DNA of 64,000 nucleotides from Acidimicrobiaceae bacterium (lineage in GTDB: Bacteria; Actinomycetota; Acidimicrobiia; Acidimicrobiales; Aldehydirespiratoraceae): NCBI GenBank assembly GCA_016845585.1, contig JAERSO010000035.1, positions 1 to 64,000 on the forward strand, read 5' to 3'. The translations under genes were made by a program, and so were the position numbers. Of this stretch, positions 51,359 to 59,854 are shown in pieces; the stretch's first letter is position 1; each line of letters begins with the position of its first letter. The notes under the pieces were generated by a model that made no database searches, had not been told where the DNA came from, and worked only from the letters and a program-made list of their open reading frames with translations.

Positions 51359-52327
51359 ATGCGCGCTGTCGTTCTCCCCGCCGCCAACGAGAAGCTGGTC
51401 GTCGTCGACGATCACCCCGCGGCCGGCACCGGTCGTGAGGGTGGCGAGATCATCGACGTCACCGCCTGCGGCGTCTGCCACTCCGACATCCATGTGGTCG
51501 ATGGCGATTTCCCGAGCCCGTTGCCGATCGTGATGGGCCACGAGGTCACCGGCGTTCATCCCGAGATGGGGCCGGTGATGGTGTACGCCCCGTGGGGCTG
51601 TGGCAACTGCCAGCAGTGCAGCGACGGCGAGGAGATGATCTGCGCCAACGCCACGGAGGCCGGTCTGTTCACCGACGGTGGCTACAGCGAGCAGATGTGG
51701 GTCAAGGATCGCCGCTATCTCGCCCCGCTCGGCGACATCGATCCGATCGCCGCCGCTCCCCTCGCCTGCGGTGGCCTCACCGCCTACCGAGCCGTTCGCC
51801 ACGGCCTCGACATCCTGCAGAACGTCGGCGAACGCGGCCGGGCTCTCGTCATCGGCGCCGGTGGCCTCGGCCAGTACGCGATCTCGTATCTTCGGCTCAT
51901 GAGCGACGCCCACGTCATCGCATTGGATCTGGCCGAGGACAAGCGCGGGCAGGCCATCCAGATCGGTGCCCACGAGGCGATCGGGCCTGACGACGAACTC
52001 GCTCCGTGCGACGTGGTACTCGACTTCATCGGAGCCGACGTCACCCTCGCCACCGCGTCGGCCAACGTCGCCCGGAAGGGCACCGTGATCGTGATCGGCC
52101 TGGCGGGCGGCACCACTCCGTTCGGCCTCACCAGCGTTCCGCCCGAGGCCCGCTTCATGTCGAGCTTCTGGGGCACCCGTTCCGAGATGGACGATCTGCT
52201 CGCGCTTGCCCGCCGCGAGCCGTCGATCGTCCGTTTCGTCGAGACCCTCCCCCTCAGCGAAGCCCAGACCGCCCACGACCGACTCCGCAGCGGCCAGTTC
52301 ACGAGCCGCCTCGTCCTCCTCCCCTGA
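51359..52327 (+). CDS. Zinc-dependent alcohol dehydrogenase (medium-chain)
   Basis: A 322-residue MDR enzyme. The catalytic zinc site is CGVCHSDIH and GHEVTG (Cys, His-Glu). The structural zinc lobe is CGNCQQCSDGEEMIC. The nucleotide domain has LVIGAGGLGQYAISYLRLMS. Intact and normal in length. It would oxidise an alcohol from the pathway to an aldehyde for the following ALDH. Start ATG 51359 gives the usual N-terminus, MRAVVLPAANEKLVVVDDHP. The repeated palindrome, 4 bases after its stop, probably ends the importer transcript. Confidence 0.92.
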   Translation: MRAVVLPAANEKLVVVDDHPAAGTGREGGEIIDVTACGVCHSDIHVVDGDFPSPLPIVMGHEVTGVHPEMGPVMVYAPWGCGNCQQCSDGEEMICANATEAGLFTDGGYSEQMWVKDRRYLAPLGDIDPIAAAPLACGGLTAYRAVRHGLDILQNVGERGRALVIGAGGLGQYAISYLRLMSDAHVIALDLAEDKRGQAIQIGAHEAIGPDDELAPCDVVLDFIGADVTLATASANVARKGTVIVIGLAGGTTPFGLTSVPPEARFMSSFWGTRSEMDDLLALARREPSIVRFVETLPLSEAQTAHDRLRSGQFTSRLVLLP

Positions 52328-52330
52328 GTT

Positions 52331-52357
52331 GGGACGCTGGGGTCAGACCCCTGTCCC
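52331..52357 (+). terminator. Repeated palindrome, copy 3
   Basis: GGGAC, GCT, GGGG, TCAGA, CCCC, T and GTCCC form nested arms, starting 3 bases after the stop of the alcohol dehydrogenase. A slightly weaker match than the others. A new promoter for the next operon probably lies in the 60 bases after it. Confidence 0.6.
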
Positions 52358-52413
52358 GATCTCGCACCATCCACCAACTCGGCAAGAGCCACACAAACCC
52401 ACAGGTGACCACC

Positions 52414-53748
52414 ATGAGCATGTCCGCTGAAGAGTTCCGTACCCAGTGCCGCGAGGCAGGGGTGCACACTGTCGAGGTCGCCACGCCCGACACACAAGGG
52501 CACCTGCGCGGCAAGCGTGTGCCCGTCGACCGGTTCTTCGACACGACGATCACGAGTGGCGTGAACATCGCGGACGCCATGTTCGTCTTCGACATGCAGA
52601 ACGACCTGCCCGACAACGAGTTCGTCAACATGGACACCGGCTACCTGGACTGCCGGCTCGTGCCCGATGTCAGCACCGGTCGCATCCTCTCCCACCGCCC
52701 GGGCTACGCCCTGGTCTTCGCTTCGGTCGAGGATCCTCACGGCAACAGCCACCCGTTGGCGCCCCGGAACGTGCTGGCCGGCCAGGTGGCTCGCCTCAAC
52801 GACCAGGACCTCGACCCGTACGTCGCCACGGAGCTCGAGTTCTACTTCCTCACCCCCGAGTTCGAGCCGGTGCAGAGCCACATCCAGTACAGCTCGCTGA
52901 CCGACATGATCGAGCTCGAACCGATGCTGCACGACATGCGGGACGCGCTCGACGCGGCAGGCATCGAGGTGGAGTCGTCGAACTACGAGTACGGCCCGGG
53001 CCAGATCGAGATCAACTGTGGGCCGGCCGACGCCATGCGTACGGCCGACAACACCGTGCTCTTCAAGTCGATCGTCAAGCAGATCGCGGTGCAGCACGGC
53101 TACCGCGCCACGTTCATGCCGAAGCCGTGGACCGAGCAGTCGGGTTCGGGCATGCATGTCCACACGAGTCTCAACGCCGACGGCAGCAACGCCTTCGCCA
53201 GCTCGCAGGGCGCGCCAAACGAGATCATGAGCCACTGGCTCGGTGGTCTGCTCGAACACGCCGAGTCCATGACGTTCATCGGTGCGCCCACCCCCAACGG
53301 ACCGCGCCGAATCCGTCCCTACACGTTCGCCCCCACCCACATCCACTGGGGACTCGACAACCGCACCGTGCTGGCCCGCTGCATCTGCGAAGGCGGCGCC
53401 CCCAACCGGGTGGAGTACCGCTCGGCGGGCGCCGACGCCCACCCCCACCTGATCATCGCCGCCATCCTGGCCGCCGGTGCCGACGGCGTGGAGCGCTCGC
53501 TGGCCCTGCCCGAGATGAGCAGCGGCGACATGTACACCAGCCCCGGTGACAACACCCCCATCCCGACCGATCTCGCCGGCGCTGTCGCCGCGTTCGAGGG
53601 TTCGAAGATGGCCGAGATGTTGGGAGACACGTTCTCCCGGAGCTACGCCTCGATCGCTCATGCCGAGGTCGCGATGGCTGCGGAGAACAACCCCGACCCC
53701 GATGAGGTCAACAACTGGGAGCGCGAGCGCTTCATCGAGCACAGCTAG
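52414..53748 (+). CDS. Glutamine synthetase-like (gamma-glutamyl-amide) ligase
   Basis: A 444-residue protein with the glutamine synthetase catalytic fold. Landmarks are DPYVATELEFYFLTPEFEPV with Glu-x-Glu, EYGPGQIEINCGPADAMRTA, MPKPWTEQSGSGMHVHTSLN with the metal-binding His, and NRVEYRSAGADAHPHLIIAA. It is smaller and more divergent than nitrogen-assimilating GlnA and groups by pattern with ligases that form gamma-glutamyl amides of amines (PuuA, IpuC). It is followed by a P450, ferredoxin and ALDH without gaps, so an amine-activating first step is likely. The ATG at 52414 is used; GTG 52405 is possible. Confidence 0.87.
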   Translation: MSMSAEEFRTQCREAGVHTVEVATPDTQGHLRGKRVPVDRFFDTTITSGVNIADAMFVFDMQNDLPDNEFVNMDTGYLDCRLVPDVSTGRILSHRPGYALVFASVEDPHGNSHPLAPRNVLAGQVARLNDQDLDPYVATELEFYFLTPEFEPVQSHIQYSSLTDMIELEPMLHDMRDALDAAGIEVESSNYEYGPGQIEINCGPADAMRTADNTVLFKSIVKQIAVQHGYRATFMPKPWTEQSGSGMHVHTSLNADGSNAFASSQGAPNEIMSHWLGGLLEHAESMTFIGAPTPNGPRRIRPYTFAPTHIHWGLDNRTVLARCICEGGAPNRVEYRSAGADAHPHLIIAAILAAGADGVERSLALPEMSSGDMYTSPGDNTPIPTDLAGAVAAFEGSKMAEMLGDTFSRSYASIAHAEVAMAAENNPDPDEVNNWERERFIEHS

Positions 53749-53757
53749 GAGATTGCC

Positions 53758-55005
53758 GTGACCTCCACCACCTCGGACCCCGTCGACGTCACCACGTCGT
53801 CGCTGTATCTCGACGGCTTCCCCCACGAACGCTTCACCGCGATGCGCGAGACGCCTGGTCTGACCTGGCATCCCTACGGCGACTCCGGCTTCTGGGCCGT
53901 CACCCGGCACGCCGATGTGAAGGAGGCGTCGAAGCGGCCGACCGACTTCTCCTCCGGCATCGGCCACACGAACCTGTGGGATCTCGAACCCGATGCGCTC
54001 GAAGCCCGTCGCTCGATCCTCGACACCGACGCACCCGACCACACCCGCCTTCGTCGCCTCGTGAGCAAGGCGTTCACCCCGAAGGCGATCCGGGTCTGGG
54101 AGGACGTCACCCGCCAGATCACGTGTGAGCTGCTCGACGACTGGATGGAGAAGGGCGGTGGCGACTGGGTGGCCGAGGTGGCGGCCCCGCTGCCGATCCG
54201 GGTGATCCTCACCATTCTGGGCGTGCCGGTCGAGGACGCCGACTATCTCGTCGAGATCTCGAACTACCTCGTCGAGGGCACCAGCGACAAGCCGTCACTC
54301 CCCGCCGATGCCTACGGCAACAGCACCGAGCTCCGTCTCCTGCCGTTCCAGAGCCCGGCCAGTCATGCCCTGTACGAGTACGGCGAACAGCTCGGCGCCA
54401 AGCGCCTGGCCGACCCGCAGGAGGACATGGTCACCATGCTCGTCCAGCTCGAGGACGACGGCGACCGGCTCTCCCACAACGAGTACCGCAACTTCTTCCA
54501 CGCCCTCGTCTTCGCCGGCAACGAGACCACTCGCACCGCGATCACCCACGGGGCGATGGCGTTCGCCGACAACCCGGACCAATGGCAGCGGATCCTCGAC
54601 GATCCCGCCATGGTCGAGCCCGGGGTCGAGGAGCTGCTGCGGTGGGCCACGCCCGTCCTGCACATGCGTCGCACGGCAGCGGCTGACACCGAACTCGCCG
54701 GCACGCCAATCGCAGCCGGCGACAAGGTCGTGATGTGGTACATGTCCGCCAACCGCGACGAGGCCGTGTTCGACGATCCGTTCCGCTTCGACGCCGGCCG
54801 CGATCCGAACCCCCACCTCGCCTTCGGTGGTGGCGGCCCGCACTTCTGCCTCGGCGCCTTCCTGGCCCGGATGGAGGTCACCGTGCTCGTGGAGGAGATG
54901 CGCAAGCGCAACATGGTGCTCGAGACCCGCAGTCCGGCGGTACACGCGCCGTCCAACTTCGTCCATGGCGTGCTCTCGGCCGAGATGGGAGTGAGCCGTG
55001 CCTGA
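53758..55005 (+). CDS. Cytochrome P450 (third of four)
   Basis: A 415-residue P450 with canonical LVFAGNETTRTAITHGAMAF I-helix, EELLRWATP (ExxR) and FGGGGPHFCLGAFLARMEV heme loop. The region LPADAYGNSTELRLLPFQSP is shared with the P450 at 57432 (LPADAYGNTTDLRLLPFGSP), so the two are recent paralogues. The ferredoxin gene overlaps its end (8 bases) and is presumably its electron donor. GTG start at 53758. It follows the glutamine-synthetase-like gene by 9 bases. Confidence 0.93.
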   Translation: MTSTTSDPVDVTTSSLYLDGFPHERFTAMRETPGLTWHPYGDSGFWAVTRHADVKEASKRPTDFSSGIGHTNLWDLEPDALEARRSILDTDAPDHTRLRRLVSKAFTPKAIRVWEDVTRQITCELLDDWMEKGGGDWVAEVAAPLPIRVILTILGVPVEDADYLVEISNYLVEGTSDKPSLPADAYGNSTELRLLPFQSPASHALYEYGEQLGAKRLADPQEDMVTMLVQLEDDGDRLSHNEYRNFFHALVFAGNETTRTAITHGAMAFADNPDQWQRILDDPAMVEPGVEELLRWATPVLHMRRTAAADTELAGTPIAAGDKVVMWYMSANRDEAVFDDPFRFDAGRDPNPHLAFGGGGPHFCLGAFLARMEVTVLVEEMRKRNMVLETRSPAVHAPSNFVHGVLSAEMGVSRA

Positions 55006-55207
55006 CGAGATGGTGAGGCTCACCCTCGACGCCGAGGTCTGCATCGGCGTCGGCCAGTGTGAACTGCTCGAACCCACCGTGTTCTTGCTCGACGAGGACG
55101 AGAACATCTCGACCCTCATCGGTGAGGCGACGTTGCCCCGTGATCGTGCCGAGGCCGTGGTCGACAAGTGCCCGAGTTCCGCAATTCAGATCGCCGAGGA
55201 CTCCTGA
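54998..55207 (+). CDS. 3Fe-4S ferredoxin, P450-type
   Basis: A 69-residue protein: VRLTLDAEVCIGVGQCELLE gives CxxxxxC, and AVVDKCPSSAIQIAED gives the last Cys-Pro. This three-Cys pattern (one Cys of the 4Fe set is absent) identifies the small ferredoxins that pass electrons to actinobacterial P450s. A reductase is not seen in the window. GTG at 54998 lies inside the P450 gene, and its TGA overlaps the aldehyde dehydrogenase ATG by one base. Confidence 0.9.
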   Translation: MPDEMVRLTLDAEVCIGVGQCELLEPTVFLLDEDENISTLIGEATLPRDRAEAVVDKCPSSAIQIAEDS

Positions 55208-56661
55208 TGGAGTCGTACGACAACTGGATCAACGGCGGATGGGCCCAACCTGCTCGACGGATGGAGACCACCACCCCGTTCACGGGCGAAGCGTGGGCCG
55301 AAGTGGCCGACGATGCCGCGGCGGTCGATGCGGCCGTCGCCGCCGCACGAGCCGCGTTCGAAGGCGAGTGGGGCGCGATGCCCGCCGCCGAGCGGGGCCG
55401 CCTGATGCGCAAGCTCGGTGAGCTCCTCACCCGTGATGCCGAGATGCTCGGCCAGGTCGAAAGCCGAGACAACGGCAAGATCATCCGGGAGACCGGCGCG
55501 CAGGCCAAGAGCCTGCAGAGCTACTACGACTTCTTCGCCGGACAGGCCGACAAGATCGGCGGCGAGAAGCTACCCGACCCGGGCGCCAACTTCCTCGTCT
55601 ACACCGAGAAGGTTCCTGTCGGCGTCGTGGGCGCGATCATCCCCTGGAACTCTCCGCTCGCGCTGCTCACATGGAAGCTCGCTCCCCTGCTCGCCGCCGG
55701 TTGCACCGCGGTGGTCAAGCCGTCCGACATCACACCGGTGACCGCACTGCTTCTCGCCGAACGCGCGACCGAGGCAGGCTTCCCGCCCGGCGTCATCAAC
55801 ATCGTCACCGGAGGGCCGGAGGTCGGTGCGGCCATCAGCTCGCATCCGGGCATCGACAAGATCACGTTCACCGGCGGCGGCGCCACCGCCCGCCACGTGG
55901 CCCGTGCCGCGGCCGAGAATCTCACCCCGCTCGTGCTCGAACTCGGCGGCAAGTCGCCCCAGATCGTGTTCGACGACGCTGACCCCGACGCCGCCGTCAA
56001 CGGCATCCTCGCCGGCATCTTCGCGGCAAGTGGCCAGACGTGTGTTGCCGGTTCCCGCGCCTACGTGCAGGAGGGCATCGCCCAGGAGATCATCGATCGT
56101 GTGGTCGAGCGGGCCGGCACGATCCAGCTCGGCGACCCGGCCGACGTCGCCACCGAGATGGGGCCCGCCGCATCCGACGCCCAACGCGACCGCATCATCG
56201 CCATGATCGACCAGGCTCGCGCCGAGGGCGCCACCATCGCCGCCGGTGGCGTGGTCGACCCCGACCTCGGCGGGCGTTTCGTACGGCCGACGGTGATCAC
56301 CGACGTCACCAACGAAACCACCATCGTGCGCGAGGAGGTCTTCGGGCCCGTGCTGACGATCCAGACCTTCGCCGACGAGGCCGAGGCCGTCGCGTTGGCC
56401 AACGACTCGGACTACGGCCTCGCCGCCGGTGTCTGGTCGGTCGACATCCGCCGCTGCCACCGTATGGCCCGCAAGCTCGACGTCGGCATGGTGTGGCTCA
56501 ACACGTACCGCAACGTCAGCCCGCTGGCACCGTTCGGCGGCACCAAACAGTCCGGCTACGGCCGCGACAACGGGCTCGAAGCGATCGACGAGTTCCTCGA
56601 GACCAAGACCGTGTGGGTGGAGCTCGAGGGCGCCACCCGCGACCCGTTCGTCATCGGTTGA
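55207..56661 (+). CDS. NAD(P)-dependent aldehyde dehydrogenase
   Basis: A 484-residue ALDH. The catalytic Cys is in GIFAASGQTCVAGSRAYV, the general-base Glu in LELGGKSPQIVF, and the cofactor strand in PVGVVGAIIPWNSPLALLTW. The C-terminal EEVFGPVLTIQTFADEAEAV agrees. It oxidises an aldehyde to an acid, perhaps a gamma-glutamyl-aminoaldehyde if the operon works like the Puu pathway. TGATG coupling to the ferredoxin. It is followed by the alpha/beta hydrolase 4 bases on. Length and motifs are complete. Confidence 0.93.
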   Translation: MESYDNWINGGWAQPARRMETTTPFTGEAWAEVADDAAAVDAAVAAARAAFEGEWGAMPAAERGRLMRKLGELLTRDAEMLGQVESRDNGKIIRETGAQAKSLQSYYDFFAGQADKIGGEKLPDPGANFLVYTEKVPVGVVGAIIPWNSPLALLTWKLAPLLAAGCTAVVKPSDITPVTALLLAERATEAGFPPGVINIVTGGPEVGAAISSHPGIDKITFTGGGATARHVARAAAENLTPLVLELGGKSPQIVFDDADPDAAVNGILAGIFAASGQTCVAGSRAYVQEGIAQEIIDRVVERAGTIQLGDPADVATEMGPAASDAQRDRIIAMIDQARAEGATIAAGGVVDPDLGGRFVRPTVITDVTNETTIVREEVFGPVLTIQTFADEAEAVALANDSDYGLAAGVWSVDIRRCHRMARKLDVGMVWLNTYRNVSPLAPFGGTKQSGYGRDNGLEAIDEFLETKTVWVELEGATRDPFVIG

Positions 56662-56665
56662 TCTG

Positions 56666-57439
56666 ATGGCCGGCGAACTCGGGGTTCGAAGCGTTGGTCG
56701 GTTCACCTGGACCGAACAGGGTGACGGCCCGCCGGTCGTGTTCCTGCATCCGATCGTCGGGACGCGCGACTACTGGAACCCGCAGCTGGCCGGGCTCTCG
56801 GACCAGTTCCGCTGCCTTGCCCTCGACGCGCCGGGCTACGCCGGCGAGGCGATCGAGCCGCTGAGCTCTGCCGAGCACGGGGCCAGGATCGTCGAGTTCC
56901 TCGACGTCCTCGATGTCGAGCAGGCCGATCTCGTCGGTCTCTCGCTGGGCGGCATGCACGCGCTCTATGCGCTCGGCGCGGCGCGTGATCGTTTCCGACG
57001 GACCGTGCTCGCCGACACGAGCCTGGCGTTCGGCGCCGACCCGGCGACGTGGCTGACCGACTGGCTGGCCCCGATCGACGCCGGAGGGACGCCCGCCGAT
57101 CTGGCGGCAGGCGCCATCGACACAATCGTCGCCAATCCGTTGGCCGACGACGTGCGCCGTGCACTGCACGACTCATTCGGCCGAGTGAGCGAGGCGGCGC
57201 TCCGGCAGGCCTGCGACACCATCGCCAACCATGACGCCACGGCGCTCGTCGCCGCCATCGACAACTCCTGTCTCGTCGTCTGCGGAGAGCTCGACGAGGA
57301 GACCCCCGTCGAATACTCCGAGGCGTTGGCCCAGGCCCTGCCCGACGGCGAGCTCACCGTCATCGCCGGCGCTGGGCACCTCAGTTCGATCGAGCAACCC
57401 CAGACGTTCAACGACATCACGAGGAACTTCCTTGCCTAG
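56666..57439 (+). CDS. Alpha/beta-hydrolase
   Basis: A 257-residue hydrolase. VVFLHPIVGTRDYWNPQLAG begins the fold and supplies the oxyanion region. The nucleophile elbow is GLSLGGMHALYAL (Gly-Leu-Ser-Leu-Gly), and the catalytic His lies in AGAGHLSSIEQPQTFNDITR. The Asp is probably in CGELDEETPVEY. Such enzymes in pathway clusters open lactones or thioesters or cleave C-C bonds after ring cleavage. The next P450 uses a TTG inside its last codons (8-base overlap). Confidence 0.85.
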   Translation: MAGELGVRSVGRFTWTEQGDGPPVVFLHPIVGTRDYWNPQLAGLSDQFRCLALDAPGYAGEAIEPLSSAEHGARIVEFLDVLDVEQADLVGLSLGGMHALYALGAARDRFRRTVLADTSLAFGADPATWLTDWLAPIDAGGTPADLAAGAIDTIVANPLADDVRRALHDSFGRVSEAALRQACDTIANHDATALVAAIDNSCLVVCGELDEETPVEYSEALAQALPDGELTVIAGAGHLSSIEQPQTFNDITRNFLA

Positions 57440-58685
57440 CCATACGCCCCTCGTCGAGGGAATCGACCTGACCGATCCAGCATCATTCTCCGACGGGATC
57501 CCCCACCCCGCGTTTGCGGCGATGCGCGACGCCGACGGCCTCTCCTGGGTGCCGGGCAATGACGAGTTCGACGGCTTCTGGAACGTCACCCGCCACGCCG
57601 ATGTCGTCACCGTCTCGCGAGACACCGACACCTACTCGTCCGCGGCAGGCCACATCCAGATGTACGACATCGACGAGGACGCCCTCGAAGCGCGTGCCTC
57701 GATGATCGACATGGACCCGCCGATCCACACCCGGCTCCGCAGGCTGGTGAGCGCGGCCTTCACGCCCCGACATGTGCAGTCCTACCAGGAAGACATTCGC
57801 ACTCGGGTCAACAAGGCGCTCGATGATCTCGAAGCCGCCGGTGGCGGCGAGTGGATGGATCTCGTCGCCAAGCCGATCCCGATCGGGGTGATCTGCGACA
57901 TTCTCGGCGTCCCTCAGGAGGATGGCGACTACATGATCGAGCTCTCGGATCATCTGGTCGCCGGCACGAGCAGCGAGCAGTTGCCGGCGGACGCCTACGG
58001 CAACACGACTGACCTGCGGCTGCTGCCGTTCGGGAGTCCGGCCGCCCACGGGGTGAACGAGTACGCCCGCGATCTGGCCGACCGGCGCCGCAACGACCCT
58101 GGCGACGACCTCGTCACCAAGTTGCTGGAGGCCGAAGTCGATGGCGAGAAGCTCACTGAAGCGGAGTTCTCCCGGTTCTTCCAACTGATGATCTTCGCCG
58201 GTAACGAGACCACCCGATCGTCGATGGGGCACCTCGCGCTCAACATGGCCGAGTTCCCCACCGAATTCGACCGAGTACGTGCTGATCCCAGCCTCGTCCC
58301 GACCGCGACCGAAGAGGTCATCCGCTACTCGTCCTCGATTCTGTACTTCCGGCGCACCGCCACCCGCGACTGCGAGCTGAACGGGACGGAGATCGCCGCG
58401 GGCGAGAAGATCGTCATGTGGTACGCCGCCGCGAACTTCGACCCGCAGGTCTTCGACAACCCTCAGCGGTTCGACGCTGGCCGACCCACTCCCCCGGCCA
58501 ATGTGGCGTTCGGTGGGGGCGGGGCACATTTCTGCCTCGGCGCCTCGCTGGCCCGGCTCGAGATCGCGATACTCATCGAGGAGCTCGTCCGGCGCGACCT
58601 CCGAATCGAGGTGGTGGACGACCCGGTCTATGTCGACTCGAACTTCGTCAACGGACTCGAGTCCGTGAAGGTCCGCGTCGTATGA
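57432..58685 (+). CDS. Cytochrome P450 (fourth of four)
   Basis: A 417-residue P450, paralogue of the one at 53758. It has LMIFAGNETTRSSMGHLALN, EEVIRYSSSILYFRRTATRD (ExxR), and FGGGGAHFCLGASLARLEIA. The DPPIHTRLRRLVSAAFTPRH region is normal. TTG at 57432 is preceded by GAGGAA, and it overlaps the hydrolase gene, which supports this start. The TTC38-like gene overlaps its stop (ATGA). Ferredoxin from the same operon may serve both P450s. Confidence 0.93.
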   Translation: MPSHTPLVEGIDLTDPASFSDGIPHPAFAAMRDADGLSWVPGNDEFDGFWNVTRHADVVTVSRDTDTYSSAAGHIQMYDIDEDALEARASMIDMDPPIHTRLRRLVSAAFTPRHVQSYQEDIRTRVNKALDDLEAAGGGEWMDLVAKPIPIGVICDILGVPQEDGDYMIELSDHLVAGTSSEQLPADAYGNTTDLRLLPFGSPAAHGVNEYARDLADRRRNDPGDDLVTKLLEAEVDGEKLTEAEFSRFFQLMIFAGNETTRSSMGHLALNMAEFPTEFDRVRADPSLVPTATEEVIRYSSSILYFRRTATRDCELNGTEIAAGEKIVMWYAAANFDPQVFDNPQRFDAGRPTPPANVAFGGGGAHFCLGASLARLEIAILIEELVRRDLRIEVVDDPVYVDSNFVNGLESVKVRVV

Positions 58686-59854
58686 CCGATCGCTGGGGTG
58701 ACGACACGACCGGCACCGCCGAGTCGATCGAGGCCTGGGACACGGCCTGGGAGGAGTTCCTCCACTTCCATGGCGATCCCCTGGCCACCCTCGCTGCGGT
58801 GAACGAGTCCGACGGCTCGTTCGTACTCGGGCCGGTGCTGTGTGCGTTGTACAACATCACTGCCGGGAGTCCGCTGAACGCGCCGGCAGTTGTCGACGAC
58901 CTCGCTCGGGCCCGCGAACGAGCGGCCACCGACCGCGACCGAGGTCACGCCAATGCTCTGGCGCTCGCGGCCGCCGGCAACTTCACCGCCGCAGCCGACG
59001 CCTGGGCCGACCTGGCCGCCAACCGCGACTTCGCCGCCTACCGGTTCGCCCACGACCTCTACCTCCATGTGGGCGACCGCGACCGCCGCCTCTCGGCCAG
59101 CGAACGAACGCGACAACAGTGGATCGACCGACCGGGTGAGAACTTCATCGACGGGATGCACTCGTTCACCCTCGAGGAATCGGGCCGCTACAACGAGGCG
59201 ATCGCCTACGGGCAGGCCGCGCTCGATGCCGACCCGCTCGACCTGTGGGCTCGCCACGCACTCGCGCACGTCTACGAACACACCAACGACACCGAATCGG
59301 CCACCCATCTGCTTCGCGACACGAGCGATGTCTGGGCACCCCAGGACGGCTTGGCCATGCACGTGTGGTGGCATCTCGCCCTGCGGCTCCTCGCGGTCGG
59401 CGCGATCGCCGACGTCCTCGAGATCTTCGACGAGCAATTGCCGACCGCCACCACCGCGTTCCGGCTCTGCGATGCGACCAGCCTGCTCTGGCGAGCCGAA
59501 CTCGCCGGCCACGACGTCGGTGATCGGTGGGACGCCGTCGCCGATCGGTGGGACTCGATCGCCAACCGCCACACCTGCGGCTTCCTCGACCTGCATGCTG
59601 CGCTGGCCTACATCCGCCGCCCAGGCCACCCGGGTGCGGGCCGCTGGTTCGACGGCCTTGCCGCTCGACCCGACGGCGACAGCGAGATCGACGAGGTCTT
59701 CGCCGACGTCGCTCGTCCCCTGATCGCCGCGCTCCGCCAGAATGACCCGATCACCCTCGACCGTCTTGCTGTTGACATCCGACGCATCGGCGGGAGCGAA
59801 GCCCAGCGCGAAATCGTCACCCAGACCCGACTCTCCATGGGAGCCCCCACATGA
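58682..59854 (+). CDS. Tetratricopeptide repeat protein 38 (TTC38)-like
   Basis: A 390-residue helical-repeat protein. Repeats are seen in NALALAAAGNFTAAADAWAD, SGRYNEAIAYGQAALDADPL and DLWARHALAHVYEHTNDTES, the WARHALAHV pattern being typical for TTC38-like bacterial proteins. The C-terminal part is also helical. There is no catalytic motif, so a scaffold or substrate-binding role is likely; nothing is established. ATG at 58682 overlaps the P450 stop, and the acyl-CoA dehydrogenase start overlaps its stop, so it is an integral member of the operon. Confidence 0.85.
   Translation: MTDRWGDDTTGTAESIEAWDTAWEEFLHFHGDPLATLAAVNESDGSFVLGPVLCALYNITAGSPLNAPAVVDDLARARERAATDRDRGHANALALAAAGNFTAAADAWADLAANRDFAAYRFAHDLYLHVGDRDRRLSASERTRQQWIDRPGENFIDGMHSFTLEESGRYNEAIAYGQAALDADPLDLWARHALAHVYEHTNDTESATHLLRDTSDVWAPQDGLAMHVWWHLALRLLAVGAIADVLEIFDEQLPTATTAFRLCDATSLLWRAELAGHDVGDRWDAVADRWDSIANRHTCGFLDLHAALAYIRRPGHPGAGRWFDGLAARPDGDSEIDEVFADVARPLIAALRQNDPITLDRLAVDIRRIGGSEAQREIVTQTRLSMGAPT

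Noticed and set aside
51784-54042. 752-residue minus-strand frame over the glutamine synthetase-like gene
   Set aside because: It is antisense shadow; the plus-strand gene has all catalytic motifs.
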